Shown: piece by piece, positions 21,836-32,781 of the stretch | How the letters are laid out: every line of letters starts with the position of its first letter | How positions within the stretch are numbered: the first letter of the stretch is position 1 | Origin: Nymphaea colorata | Taxonomy: Eukaryota > Streptophyta > Magnoliopsida > Nymphaeales > Nymphaeaceae | Direction of reading: 5' to 3' | DNA length: 64,000 bases | Assembly (NCBI RefSeq): GCF_008831285.2 | Contig: NC_045138.2 | Coordinates: forward strand, 25,763,934-25,827,933 | The notes under the pieces: generated by a model | The model's input: only the letters and a program-made list of their open reading frames with translations | The model's database searches: none | Told to the model about the DNA's origin: nothing | Position numbers and translations under genes: made by a program

Positions 21836-22427
21836 TTCCTAACTAAAGCTGGGCATCGGGCCGGCCCGGCCCGTTAAAAATGTAAAAAACGAGGCTCGAC
21901 ATTATAAACGGGCTAGCCTGTGGCCCAGTCCGTTTAGAAACGGGCCGGGCCCACCTAATATCGGGCCTTGGGCTTCAACTTATGCTCGAGGTCCGGCCCG
22001 GCCCGATTATTAACGGGCCGGGCTGGGCTTTTTCGGGTTAAAGGAGTTGAAGAACATGGGGAGGGAGACAAGTGAGCTTGGCACCGGCGACCCATAGAAA
22101 CGGAGGCTTAAGTTGTAGCGGTTTTCAGATGACAGGGGTGGAGAGATATAAGGGAATGGTCATGTTCTGGCAGACCTCGGGCAATGCGCGTCGCTCGGCT
22201 ACCTCAACATTCAGTTTTTTGAAAAAAAAAATAATGATGTCGGGCTTCTCGGGCCGCCGACGATAACAACGGCAGGCCCGAGCCCGACCCGTTAATTACC
22301 AGGCCGGGCTGAGCCCGTTAACCTCAGCCCGGAAATCATTATTTCAAGGCCCGGGCCCAGGCCCGTAACGGGCCGGGTACCGGGTACCCGGCGGTGGCCC
22401 GGCCCGTTGCCCAGGCTTATTCCTAAC
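21836..22427. mobile_element. hAT-like non-autonomous element (576 bp) with 8-bp target duplication
   Basis: The element spans 21844-22419. It begins TAAAGCTGGGCATCGGGCC and its other end, read from the opposite strand, is TAAGCCTGGGCAACGGGCC, giving imperfect terminal inverted repeats of about 20 bp. The octamer TTCCTAAC flanks it exactly on both sides (21836-21843 and 22420-22427), the target-site length of hAT transposons. The interior is dominated by GGGCCGGGCCCGG-type sequence with no transposase frame. It belongs to the same family as the 39083-39250 element. Confidence 0.85.
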
Positions 22428-22474
22428 TACTACAGCCCTAGACGTGAGAGTCCAAAGACAAGAGAAAGAGGAAA

Positions 22475-22498
22475 AGGAAGAGAGAGAGAGAGAGAGGG
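22475..22498. repeat. (GA)n microsatellite
   Basis: Run of GA units, about 22 bp, just beyond the hAT-like element. Confidence 0.8.
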
Positions 22499-23779
22499 AC
22501 GTCCTCATCTTTGCCCTCCTTCTAGTTGAGATAGAGATTGGTGGCTGCTGGAAAGGAACGAGAAGCAAAAAAAAAGGGGTTGGTGCTCGAAATTCATCTC
22601 GGTTAACAGGTATGGGAATGTTCAACTACGATTGCAGCATGTAGCCTTGTATTTTGTTGCTTGTAAATACATGGATATATATGCATTTTATAGTAGTAAA
22701 TCTATGTATCTATGCCCCTAGACATGAGTAGAAGCATGAGCTGTTGTAGGCTGGAAATAAGACACAGCCCTCTTACTCGTAGATATCCTTGGTCGCGTGT
22801 GATTTCCTGAAATTTCACCAAAATGGATTTGCATAACGTCTGAATCCTAGAGAAAACAATTTAATTGCATATGTCCTCCATTTGAAGTCTGAACCGTGGC
22901 ATACGGATATCAGAATGTTATCAATTTTTAAATGCCTGTAAGAATAAAATAACTAGTCATAAGCTGTCCATAGGTGAAATTGAAAGTATAATAGAAAGGA
23001 CAGAAATTTGATTTCAAATGTCTCCGCAATGTTTGATTCAAAACAGTTTGACAGTTAGAGGAAGGCTTCAGAATCGTTATTGCTTTGTTTAAACCGATAT
23101 TTACTTAGTGGCGAGCATCTACAAAGATGGAATCACTACATGCTAGGTGATTGGTAAGGATCTGAATTAGTTGCTGTCTTGCGTGTTTCTCTCATACAAT
23201 TGTTCCAGTCCCCACTTTTAGGATAATTTATCTTACTGTTCTTGCTCATGGTCCAAAGAAAATCAGATCGGTAAAAGTCTGAATTTGGCCATCTTGATAG
23301 GCAAGTTCAGGTGGCAGACCCGCATCAGATTGTACCAAATCAGATGTATCATGATTAAAATTCTGACCTTTTGCAATTGAAGTTTTGATGCCATTGATAT
23401 ACGAAACACTTTATGCGCCTATCGGGATACTTTTCAAATGATGATTTTCTTGAGGAAGTATTAGAAGCATGAGTTAGATATGGATGAGCCGCAACCTACA
23501 AATTTGTTGTATACTTGATATAGTTCTGCGGTAATCTGCCCACTAGATGCGTATATATGTAATTAGTTGTTGCAACCCATTAGTTATCACTGTGAACATG
23601 TTATTTGCATAAAACAGAATTGGTTGAGGCTAAATCGCAGTAATCAGATTAATTAGACCTCTCGTCTGTTGCATGGGTCGCCGCATACGATATATATACG
23701 TGGATGTTCACTACAGAAACCATTGGAGGCAAGAACTGTTTTGTTCCTACGTTTTTTTCAGTGTATGTGAAATCTGAAA

Positions 23780-24285
23780 CTATGGCGGATTCCCGCGGCC
23801 GGCGTTGTTAGCTCCAGTGTCAGAAAATAACAATTAAGGACTCGTTGGATTCATCTGCTTGCGTATATTATTCCTATAAAATTTCATAATTTTTGGAGCC
23901 GCCGATAAAAAGATATGAATTTTTGAGTGAGTGCCTCTCGCTGGAGTGTTTTCTGCGACAGAAAGTCTGAAAACTACGTCAGATTCCGGCGACCGGCGTT
24001 GTCAGCTCCGGTGTTGGAAAATAACGAGTAAGGGCTTGTTGGATTCGTCTATTTATGAATATTACTCCTGTTAAATTTCATAATTTTTGGGTAAGAGGTT
24101 GAGGAGATACAGATTTTTGAGTGACCATGTGTTGCTGGAATACCTCTTTGTGAAACCAAAAACTGCACCAGATTTCGGTGACCGGCGATGTCAGTTCTGG
24201 TGTCGGAATATGTCGAGTAAGATCTCATTGGATTCATCTGATTCTGAAGATTATCCCTGTAAAATTTCATCATTTTTTGAAAAAC
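23780..24285. repeat. Three imperfect tandem copies (~170-190 bp) of a retroelement-leader-like sequence
   Basis: The motif series 'gattccggcgaccggcgttgt', 'cagctccggtgt', 'ttggattc', 'taaaatttcataattttt' occurs three times, starting near 23787, 23974 and 24173. The same motif family occurs after the Copia primer-binding site at 45960-46290. This suggests the block derives from the untranslated leader of a Copia retrotransposon that was amplified in tandem. No LTR was found beside it. Confidence 0.65.
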
Positions 24286-24469
24286 GTAATGTAATGTTAT
24301 GCATTATTGCTCTGTGGTACCCTTAGATCTATTTACAATTTCAGAAAAAAAAGTTTTGAAACCTCTTGTTTCTATATGATGATCACCATATTATTATTTG
24401 AGATTTTTGAACGTGATATACTTTGTTTTGATGCATGTCTTTCGACTTTGCCTTGTTGCCATTAAATTA

Positions 24470-25450
24470 AGTTGAAAAATGGCTTATTGTTTCTGTTTGA
24501 GAAACCGAGCCTGAGGACGGTTTCTGTGAGAGGTAATAGACGATGTCTAGTGATGAGAAACCATCACATTTGAAATTCAAAGGCGAAACGGAGACTATGT
24601 ATAATGGTTTAAGCGAGTGTGAGCTTGTGTTCTTGCCCAGTGTTTGGTTTTGTCCCAGGAGGTAGTGGCGCGCATCAGCCTACTATTGTCGCACACTCCT
24701 TTGTCTGTACTGGAGGGCCCACAGGATATTGGGCTGCATAAGGGCCCGGGATTTTGCTGCTGTTGTAGGAGAGTGAGGCATCTCTTGGTCCCTCAACCCG
24801 GGTTCTTAGAAGGGCCACGCTGCTGCAGCGGCGATCTGAGATATTTCAGGAGGCTTCACTGCCGGTTACCCTCGATCTGTTGGATCGCTTGGTACAGAGA
24901 TGTTCTGTTCTACTCGTGAGTGCCCACGGGGATTTCTGCTGTTGCTCGGCATGATGACCATGACATTGTCAGAGAACCACAGTTGGAAGCCTATGATATT
25001 TTGAAGGTTGTGTATACCTCGTTTTGTTTCGGATAATGTGACGTAACTCTAATATGTATTAAGATTTGGAGACCTATGGTTGTATTTCATGAACCCCTTT
25101 TATGAAATCGTTTTACAAAATCAAATATTATTTTGTTGGGCCATGTTTCATTCATAACTGGATTTTTTCATACTCAGATGAATTTTGACACTTCTTTCTT
25201 TCTCTACAGGTAGTTCTTGACAGATTATGGCTCATGGAGGGACGACCTCAGTCTTGTGATGGACGGGCATTGACATTCTAGATACTACGTCGGTTTTGGG
25301 ATTTATGGTTAATTTAGTTGTTTGGGTCCAAGTATTTTATTATTGAAATAAAACAGCGTCTGATTTCTTTATGTTTTAGTCATGACTCAATGTTGCTTCT
25401 GCTATTGATGCAATGAAAAAAAAAATTGGTGTCAAAAATTGAGTCGTGAG
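24470..25450 (+). repeat. Dispersed repeat of about 1 kb, copy 2
   Basis: Reverse-complement match of 8870-9860; see that entry for shared landmarks. It sits inside the insertion in the dead polymerase gene. No TIR, LTR or coding domain recognised. Confidence 0.75.
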
Positions 25451-26075
25451 AGTGTGCACTCACACATGTTCATTTGGCGGTTTATTCTGTTTACTGTAAC
25501 TGGATATGCACTACTTATTCCTCTGGGACTGATTATTCCTCTTTTTTAATCCATCACTCAGTACATGGTTATGGAATATCGCCAGGGGCATCAGTGGGGA
25601 AGAAGTTAAGGGTCATTTGCATCCCTTGAGCCATGGCTGTGGGAAGACATTTCCAGGTCCGAAAGCCTTGAGAACGATTTCTGCTGTAAGTATTTCTTTT
25701 TTATTCGTTTTTGACTTGTTATGTTTTTTATAGCTTCTTATAGTACCACTACCTTGCATATTCTTGTGGATGTTCTTACATTGATATGCTACCTTGCTTG
25801 TTCTTATTTTGTTCAACATGGGATCTTTGACAGCATATCAAACTGATGATCTCATTTCTGGCTCATGTTCTCCAGTTAGCCACTCTGAGTATGTTTATCT
25901 GCTGGTGTTATGTTCACTACCTTGTTTTAAATGTTCTTTTGTGCCCTTGACTAAAAAACCAAGATTACTTGCCTGTTGTGGTGCACTGAGAAGACAGGAG
26001 AGCATTTCTTACCATATCAATCTCCTTTGGTCACTCTTCTTATGGGTACTACTGCATTAATGTACAAGGAGTCTT

Positions 26076-26652
26076 AGGAAGATACTCATTATTGCCTAGC
26101 ATGTTAACGGAGGACACATGAGTATCTCAGAAACCCATCACGAGTTTTGTTATGTGTTATTATATAAGAGCTGCATGCTATTATGAACAAATATTCCCCT
26201 ACATGTCTAGTATTAATAACTACAAACTGAGCAAGGAAGTTCCTTCAATTATGGACAAATATTCCCCTACATGTCTAGTGTAAGTAACAAATATTAACAT
26301 AATGTACGAGATCCTTAGAAGGATATGACAGAAACATACTAAGAAATAGTTTTGATCTGCCATGCTCATACAAATGTATGCGGATATACTTACACTAGAC
26401 CCATTCATGAAGGAACTTGCCACCCATATCATATCTATACACACACGTGCGTACCAACATCTATATATATATACCTTCATAAGAACATGAGTTTTCCCTG
26501 TGGAATTTATTTTAAGCGACATAGGCTATAGAAGTATCCGTTTATGCACCTTTGAAATTGAGGTATCATCACGTCAAATCACCCTTTCATCTACCATCTA
26601 TCATAAGGCTTATCATGCTACATGCTTTTTTAATAAATCTGATTATATTCTA
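26076..26652. other. Intergenic, no gene recognised
   Basis: AT-rich spacer after the right edge of duplication copy 1. It contains a short direct repeat, tattcccctacatgtctagt, at about 26193 and 26260. No gene. Confidence 0.5.
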
Positions 26653-27422
26653 AATTGCAGGAGCAACTTTATAATCATGTTCAACCTTTCATTTTAATGT
26701 AATGCATACTAGCAATTTGAGTCTGACAGCCTACCTCTTACTCTAAGCCTACTCGTATACACATTACATATTTACTTTAAATATCTTTGTTCCATAAGTA
26801 TAACATATTTTTGAATTATGTGTTAAACAAACGTTTGAATATTCTCATACCTTATTCCTTCAAGGTGCCGTCAATTTGATGTACTTGCAGGGCTACTCCA
26901 AGGCAATCCAACAACTCCCTAGCTTCTTTGATCATCCAAGACGCGAATGACAAACATGTAGACCAATCCCTCTTTGCTGTCAATATTCACCCCAAGATAC
27001 AAGAAAACAAGAATTATCTCCCTCTTTTCTCCAATTTCTAATTGTTGAGACCTCCCCTCTATGGCTGAAGCAAATGGGAACCGAAATTATTGTAGTAGAG
27101 CGTTAAACAAGGCCAATACATGAGCAGCAACACCTCCTTACGAATTTTATGAAAATGGCTTTTCACCTGCCCTCATTTTTCCTTAATTTCTCATTTAACA
27201 TTTTCAATTACTACCCCCCAATCATGCTTATATTAATTTGCTCTTTTATTTTTTCATAACTGCACCTCTTTATCACATAGTTGACAATTTTTCTTAGACT
27301 TAAAAGAGTTATTTAAATCTACCATTTATAGCGGGTACTTTTATTAAAGTTTTTTCAAAAACGTTGAACCTTACGCGGATCATGCCAACCATCAACATCC
27401 AAAAAGAGAGCAACTAGTGCCT
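26653..27422. repeat. UGT5 upstream region, tandem copy 1 (770 bp)
   Basis: Starts aattgcaggagcaac and ends with the UGT leader-like string atgccaaccatcaacatcc ... gagcaactagtgc. The next copy begins directly after it. Compared with copy 2 it lacks about 50 bp (27374) that includes taatgaaccactagcacctg. Confidence 0.9.
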
Positions 27423-28245
27423 AATTGCAGGAGCAATTCTATAATCATGTTCAACCTTTCGTTTTAATGTAATGCATACTAGCAATTTCAATCTGACAGC
27501 CTACTTCTTACTCTAAGCAACTAAGCCACTCGTATACACATTACATATATACTTTTATATATCTATAATCCATAACATATTTTTGAATTATGTGCTGCAC
27601 AAACGTTTGAATATTCTCATACCTTATTGCTTCAAGGTGCAGTCAATTTGATGTGATTGCAGGGCTACTCCAAGGCGATCCAACAGCTTCCTAGCTTCTT
27701 TGATCCTCCAAGATGCGAATGACAGACATGTAGACCAATCCCTCTTTGCTCTCGATCTTCACCCCAAGATACAAGAAAACAAGAATTATCTCTCTCTTTT
27801 CCCCCATTTCTAATTGTTCGAACCTTCCCTCTATGGCTGCAGCATATGGGAACCCAAATTATTGCACTAGAGCATTACACAAGGCCAATACATGAGCAGC
27901 AACACCTCCTTACTAATTTTATGAAAATGGCTTTTCAGCTGCCCTCATTCTTCTTTAATTTCTCCTTTAACATCTTCAATTACTACCCCCAATCATGCTT
28001 ATATTAATTAGCTCTTTTATTTTTTCATAACTGCACCTCTTCCTCTTTATGACATATTTGACAATTTTTCTTAGACTTAAAAGAGTTATTTAAATCTACC
28101 ATTTATAGCGGGTACTTTTATTAAAGTTCTTTCAAAAGCGTTGAACCTTACCCTACCCTGCTCTAATGAACCACTAGCACCTGTGGCCACTTATGGAACG
28201 GATCATGCCAACCATCAACATAAAAAAAGAGAGCAACTAGTGTGT
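27423..28245. repeat. UGT5 upstream region, tandem copy 2
   Basis: Head-to-tail second copy of 26653-27422 with scattered substitutions and small indels. It ends about 60 bp before the UGT5 start codon, so the proximal promoter and leader of UGT5 exist twice in tandem. Only the last 100 bp or so of this unit has a counterpart before UGT4. Confidence 0.9.
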
Positions 28246-28303
28246 TGCCTCCACTAGCGCAGCAAATCTTCTTTCTTCGAGGCCTACCGAGAGAGAGAGA
28301 GCC

Positions 28304-29716
28304 ATGGAGTCAACAGTGGTCATCTTCCCAACCACCACAACAGGCCACCTCGTCTCCGTGATTGAGCTCGCCAAATTCATCTCCCAGCTAAACCCACGCC
28401 TCTCCATCACCACCCTTTTGATGCCCAGTCCTCTAGGTCCTTCTCCAGCTTCTGCGCACACGGAGACGGTCGCATCCACCGCCCCCAATGTCCGCTTCGT
28501 CCACCTCCCTCCAGTTGAACTGACCGTCAACCTGCAAAATGCCCAACCGGAGACCTTAGTCTCTCTCTGCGTTGAGAGGTACAAGCCCTTGGTGTCCGAC
28601 CACCTCCGGTCACTTTGTGCGTCCACCAAGGTCTCCGCCTTCGTCATTGATTTGTTCTGCACCACCATGATCGACGTCGCGGCACAGTTGAACATCCCCA
28701 CATACGTCTTCTTCACCTCAGGGGCGTACCTATTGTCCTTGTTGCTGCACCTCCCCAAATTGGACGCCATGATTTCTACCGAGTTCGTAGAATGTACGAC
28801 CAACATCACCATCCCCGGCATGCCTTCTCTCCCACCACACGACCTGCTGATGCCTCTCAAGGATAGGAAGAACGACGCTTACAGGTGGATGCTCTACCAT
28901 TCGCGGAAGCTACACGAGATTAAGGGGTTCTTAGTGAATACGTTCGACGACTTGCAACCGCGACTTGCAGACGCCGTGCCCCAGTTGGTCGCCGGCGATG
29001 GCGCCGGCCCCACCGTTCTCCCTGTCGGACCGCTGTTGGCTCTTGACACGAACAAGGGATCGGACCACGAATGCATCCAGTGGCTAGACGATCAACCCGA
29101 TGGGTCTGTGGTTTTTCTATGTTTCGGCAGTTTGGGCGCCCTCCCTGATAACCAGCTCCGAGAAGTGGCACGTGGGCTGGAGCTTAGCGGGCAGAGGTTC
29201 TTGTGGTCCGCGCGATCTCGGCCACCGCCCGGAGAGATGATTCAGTGGCGGGACGCCAATCTGGAGGAGGTTTTGCCGGACGGCTTTTTGGAGCGGACCC
29301 GCGATCGGGGATTGGTTTGGCCGACGTGGGTGCCCCAAGTCGCCATTCTGTCACACCGATCCGTCGGTGGGTTTGTGTCGCACTGCGGGTGGAACTCTAC
29401 TCTGGAGAGCGTCTGGTTCGGGGTGCCGCTGATCGCCTGGCCCCTCTTTGCAGAGCAGAGGATGAACGCATTCGAGTTGGTGAACGATCTGGGGTTGGCT
29501 GTAGGCTTGAAGAAGGAGAGCGTCGAGGAGGACGCCTTTGTGAGGGCAGAGGAGTTGGAGAGGGCGGTGAGGCAGTTGATGGAAGGTGAGGAAGGGGAGA
29601 TGGTGAGAACGAAGATGAAGGCGATGAAGGAGTCGGCAAGAAGGGCGGTGAAGGAAGGCGGATCTTCGTACAATAATTTGAAGATGGTGGTGGCTGAGTG
29701 GAGCAGAGACCAGTGA
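28304..29716 (+). CDS. UGT5: family-1 UDP-glycosyltransferase, group E (twin of UGT4)
   Basis: Intronless, 470 residues, same start context as UGT4 (gagagagccATGGAG). His15, Asp116 (FVIDLFC), SVVFLCFGSLG and the PSPG box at 342-385 with HCGWNS and terminal AEQ are intact. Relative to UGT4 it has Thr10, Pro43, Pro61, Leu117, Thr159, Cys164, Arg201, Thr237, Leu277, Ala378, one Asp-to-Glu and three changes near the C-terminus (KAMKESARRAV versus KAVKELARKAV). At positions 277 and 378 UGT5 keeps the residue common in the family. The 300 bp after the stop is also nearly identical to that of UGT4. Its leader region is tandemly duplicated, unlike UGT4, so the two may differ more in expression than in enzyme chemistry. 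Acceptor unknown. Confidence 0.95.
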   Translation: MESTVVIFPTTTTGHLVSVIELAKFISQLNPRLSITTLLMPSPLGPSPASAHTETVASTAPNVRFVHLPPVELTVNLQNAQPETLVSLCVERYKPLVSDHLRSLCASTKVSAFVIDLFCTTMIDVAAQLNIPTYVFFTSGAYLLSLLLHLPKLDAMISTEFVECTTNITIPGMPSLPPHDLLMPLKDRKNDAYRWMLYHSRKLHEIKGFLVNTFDDLQPRLADAVPQLVAGDGAGPTVLPVGPLLALDTNKGSDHECIQWLDDQPDGSVVFLCFGSLGALPDNQLREVARGLELSGQRFLWSARSRPPPGEMIQWRDANLEEVLPDGFLERTRDRGLVWPTWVPQVAILSHRSVGGFVSHCGWNSTLESVWFGVPLIAWPLFAEQRMNAFELVNDLGLAVGLKKESVEEDAFVRAEELERAVRQLMEGEEGEMVRTKMKAMKESARRAVKEGGSSYNNLKMVVAEWSRDQ

Positions 29717-30017
29717 TTTGGCCTTCCTTCGGCCCTTCGGCATTGTTACGAACTCGTGATGGGCTTCCTCTGCGTTCTGCCTTGGCTGTATCTTTTTGTT
29801 TTTTTTTTCACTCTCTAATTTACTTTTTCTACTCCATGCCACCTAATGAAAATGTGATGTACCTCGGTAACGGCAATTTGCTTTACTCTTTCTCCCTCTC
29901 TATATTTTGTACTCTGTTTTTTGTTCTTTTGTTCGCCGCTGTCTTCGAATCTCAATCCTGAAAGACACCGTAGTTACAAACATTCAAAAAGTTTACAATA
30001 CTCATAAAATGCAGGTT

Positions 30018-32600
30018 TCCCAATTTTACGATCTGTTTTATTTCTTTGGTAAGCCAAATGCATATTTTTGCTTTAGTCCCCTTAGAACATGTTCCAGCTA
30101 ATGAAAATTCTTTGGAGTGTGTATCTTAAACGGTTGGATGTGTTCCGAGAATGTGTAAATTTTGCGTGGACCTAACTTTTTTGAGAGTGCATTTGTAGCA
30201 TAGAGTTAACCCCTGAATTCAGGGTAAGCTATAATGCCATGTCTAACAATTAGCAGCTCATGGTCCTGTGCATGTACAGTTACTATGTTAAAACCCATGG
30301 CTTTCCTCACGAGTGACTGGTCTGACACCATTGCACCAAAGCAATGGTATGATCACATGGAAAAAGTCATTCCAATTCTGCTTTCTTTTTCGATCTCTTT
30401 CCCATTACCGAAACGTTTCATGTTCTTTCCTCCGTCAGCTATGGTGAAAATATGAGCACAAGGTCGTTCTGATCTAGTTAGTGTTTTGATACTCAAATTT
30501 TTACCTATAATAAGATTTGAATCCTTGACCTCCGACTTTTTTGCCAGGTTAATTTCACTGAAGCCACCTTATGAAGCAGAGTATTTCTTTTTCAGCATTT
30601 GATGGATTATGGATAATCTGTACAAATATGGAAAAGTTATCCCACTACACAGTCAAATTCTTGTGCATCAAACAACCTGAGGGCATAAATTATTTCAAGT
30701 CTATTCTTTTCGACCCCTTTTTCTGTCTCACTTGCTTTTCTCTCTCCTTATTATTTGTTAATTCACCTACCCCTTGTGGTTGATGGATCTTAAGCAAGCA
30801 AGGACAAAAGTTTCAAAATCTAGTTTTATTTTGAGTATGGTTTTACTGATGTCCAGCAGCAAAGTATAGAAAACCGGCATTGGATCTCAGATATGAAGTC
30901 GAACTCTAGTAAACAGTCGAACTCTAGTAAACCGGCATTGTCACAAAAAACGTGTGAAGAATTTCTAAAATTTCTTGGATATAATACGACAAAGTTATAT
31001 ATCTCGAAAATAAAACGGGAAAATTTTGACAAATTTTTACAAAATTTAAAACATTTAAAAAATCCTGAAAATTGTAAAAAAATAAAAATATGAAAAAATG
31101 TACAAAAACACGTACGTTTTTTATTTTCTAGCATTTTTTTGTTTAAAAAGAGGCGTTTTGTATGGGTATTATATGACTGACTATGTTTTGGCGGCATATT
31201 ATACACTTATTTTTCCAATAAAACATATTTTTTGTGACAGTGTGAGGTGCCAACTTTGATGACAAGCTGATCAAATTCATGCACCGCGGGATTGCAGAAT
31301 ATGTTCCACAGCTGCCATCATATATATTGCCACTTCAATTTGAATGATGCACCACTTGCTCTAGTCTTTACTCAGACTGCCCTCCATATGCGTCAACTTT
31401 AGAGGGTGCCAATATCTTATCACTATGCCCACTTCCTCGTGTTCCCTCAATCTTGCTAGCTACTGTCTTGACATTGTCAGCTTTTAACGAATACAGGTAA
31501 GGGCAGTACGTGGGTTCTGAGGGTGTTAATAATGAAAAGTACCTGAGATGAAACACTTTGCTTGTGAGAGGAGCTATCAGTCCTCTGTTCATGTGATGAC
31601 ATCCGAAGAATAAAGAAGGGAGGTTTGAAGAGAATGGGCTGTATATATATCGACCTTCTCCATGCATGCATATATGGTTGATATGTGCTTAATGATCTTA
31701 GGCTTCCTTGGAGCTGTTGGAGATGGGCTCTCCCTGCCCATAATCCAGCAAGGCCATGAACAAATTCTAAATAGAAGATAGGATCTCTCTCTCCCTGTCT
31801 TTCAAGTACTTTTGTTAATCTTAATGGAAAAGAAACTCTCTAAAACATGTCAACAATGTTTGTCTTATGCTCTTGTCAACTCCAATAACTCCATGTACGT
31901 ATTGCTTGTGATTAAATTCCTGTGGTGTCAACGTGCAAAGTGAGGTGACAGTCACTGGTAAACTTTGTTAAGGATGATAGTATAGTTTTTCTAATTGACA
32001 CATTGTTAAGGATGATCTAATGATGATGTGGTAGGATATTTTAATTAGATACAACCAGCCGATATCATTAAAGAGCTGAAATTGATCTTTTATGTTGTTC
32101 CCGAAATAAGCACTTTTATAGTACATGCATTCATTTTTTATTTCGTAGGTGCTAATAAAAATTAAGGGGCATATTTTCGTTTGCTGGGTAGCACTTTTTA
32201 GCCTCGGTGAAAAAGAATGAAAAGAATTAGAGTCTAAGACATATACTCTTTCTTGTAGTTCAACAACCAGACACTTGCATTTGCATGCAGTAATGAGTTT
32301 GACAGGTAGAACTCATCAAAGAAAACACAAACATCAAAGAGAACAAACAAATCAAACATAACAGAAACAAATGTTAGACAATACAGTCCGAACAAACATA
32401 TGTGAACAAACGCCAACAAGAACGTAGTATTTAGTTCATAAAATCATTAAATAATGGACAATGAACATCATTGTCCATAAAAATAAGACAGTAGTATGAT
32501 AGACATAACTTCGTATATTCATATTGAATGCACAGCAATCAAACGACCTCAATGACCTCAATGACCAAACGACCTCTCATTGAAGAACTCCACCCAGAAT
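30018..32600. other. Intergenic, no gene recognised
   Basis: Between the UGT5 3' flank and the polymerase eta promoter, AT-rich with only short frames. About 30890-30935 holds a short tandem repeat of tcgaactctagtaaa. Nothing else recognised; this stretch is not present in duplication copy 1. Confidence 0.5.
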
Positions 32601-32781
32601 TGAGAAATGAGAATTGATTCCAATAGTCCGGATCCGCAAACGAATTTGGGTCTTAATATCCGACCCATTGACTTCCCAAGGCAAGTAGAACCGAAAGAGG
32701 GGAAGGGAGGGCAGAACAGTGAAGGCGGGAAGGAGGAGACAATCTTCTTTTCGAGGGAAAGGGGAGGGAGGGAAGAACCAG

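Larger units (their letters stand above)
21700..25455. other. Insertion in intron 7 of the POLH pseudogene
   Basis: About 3.7 kb absent from the matching intron of the intact gene (35290-35300). It contains a hAT-like MITE (21844-22419), a triplicated retroelement-leader-like sequence (23780-24280) and copy 2 of the 1-kb dispersed repeat (24470-25450). The remainder (22430-23760) is AT-rich with nothing recognised. It is probably a nest of mobile elements that accumulated after the gene copy died. Confidence 0.75.
17290..26075 (+). repeat. Segmental duplication, copy 1 (UGT4 plus POLH pseudogene)
   Basis: Homologous to 28148-35945. The left edge of similarity is at ctaccct...taatgaaccacta (about 17291, compare 28150). 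Homology runs through UGT4 and 300 bp of 3' flank to the string cataaaatgcaggttt (about 19217, compare 30018). It resumes at ccaatagtccggat (about 19493, compare 32620) and runs through polymerase eta exons 2-8 to about 26072 (compare 35937). Copy 1 carries about 3.7 kb of extra sequence (21700-25455) and has lost the exon 1 region. Copy 2 has about 2.6 kb of extra sequence between the UGT and the polymerase. Confidence 0.9.
19480..26075 (+). pseudogene. DNA polymerase eta (POLH) pseudogene, exons 2-8
   Basis: Partial copy of the gene at 32782-38181. Exon 1, with the start codon and the VDMDCFY metal-binding motif, is deleted: at about 19550 the sequence jumps from the promoter-side homology straight into intron 1. 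Exon 2 (20018 onward) has an extra A in gagcaaaagaaaacg (frameshift). Exon 3 (20229 onward) has TAC changed to TAG at 20320-20322. Exon 4 has CTG GAA changed to CTG TAA at 20577-20579. Exon 7 lacks 13 nt near 21439 (frameshift). Exons 5 and 6 are clean, and exon 8 (25562-25685) is present beyond a 3.7-kb insertion in intron 7. Exons 9-12 are absent. It cannot make a polymerase. High identity to the intact gene, introns included, means duplication at DNA level and not retrotransposition. Confidence 0.93.
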
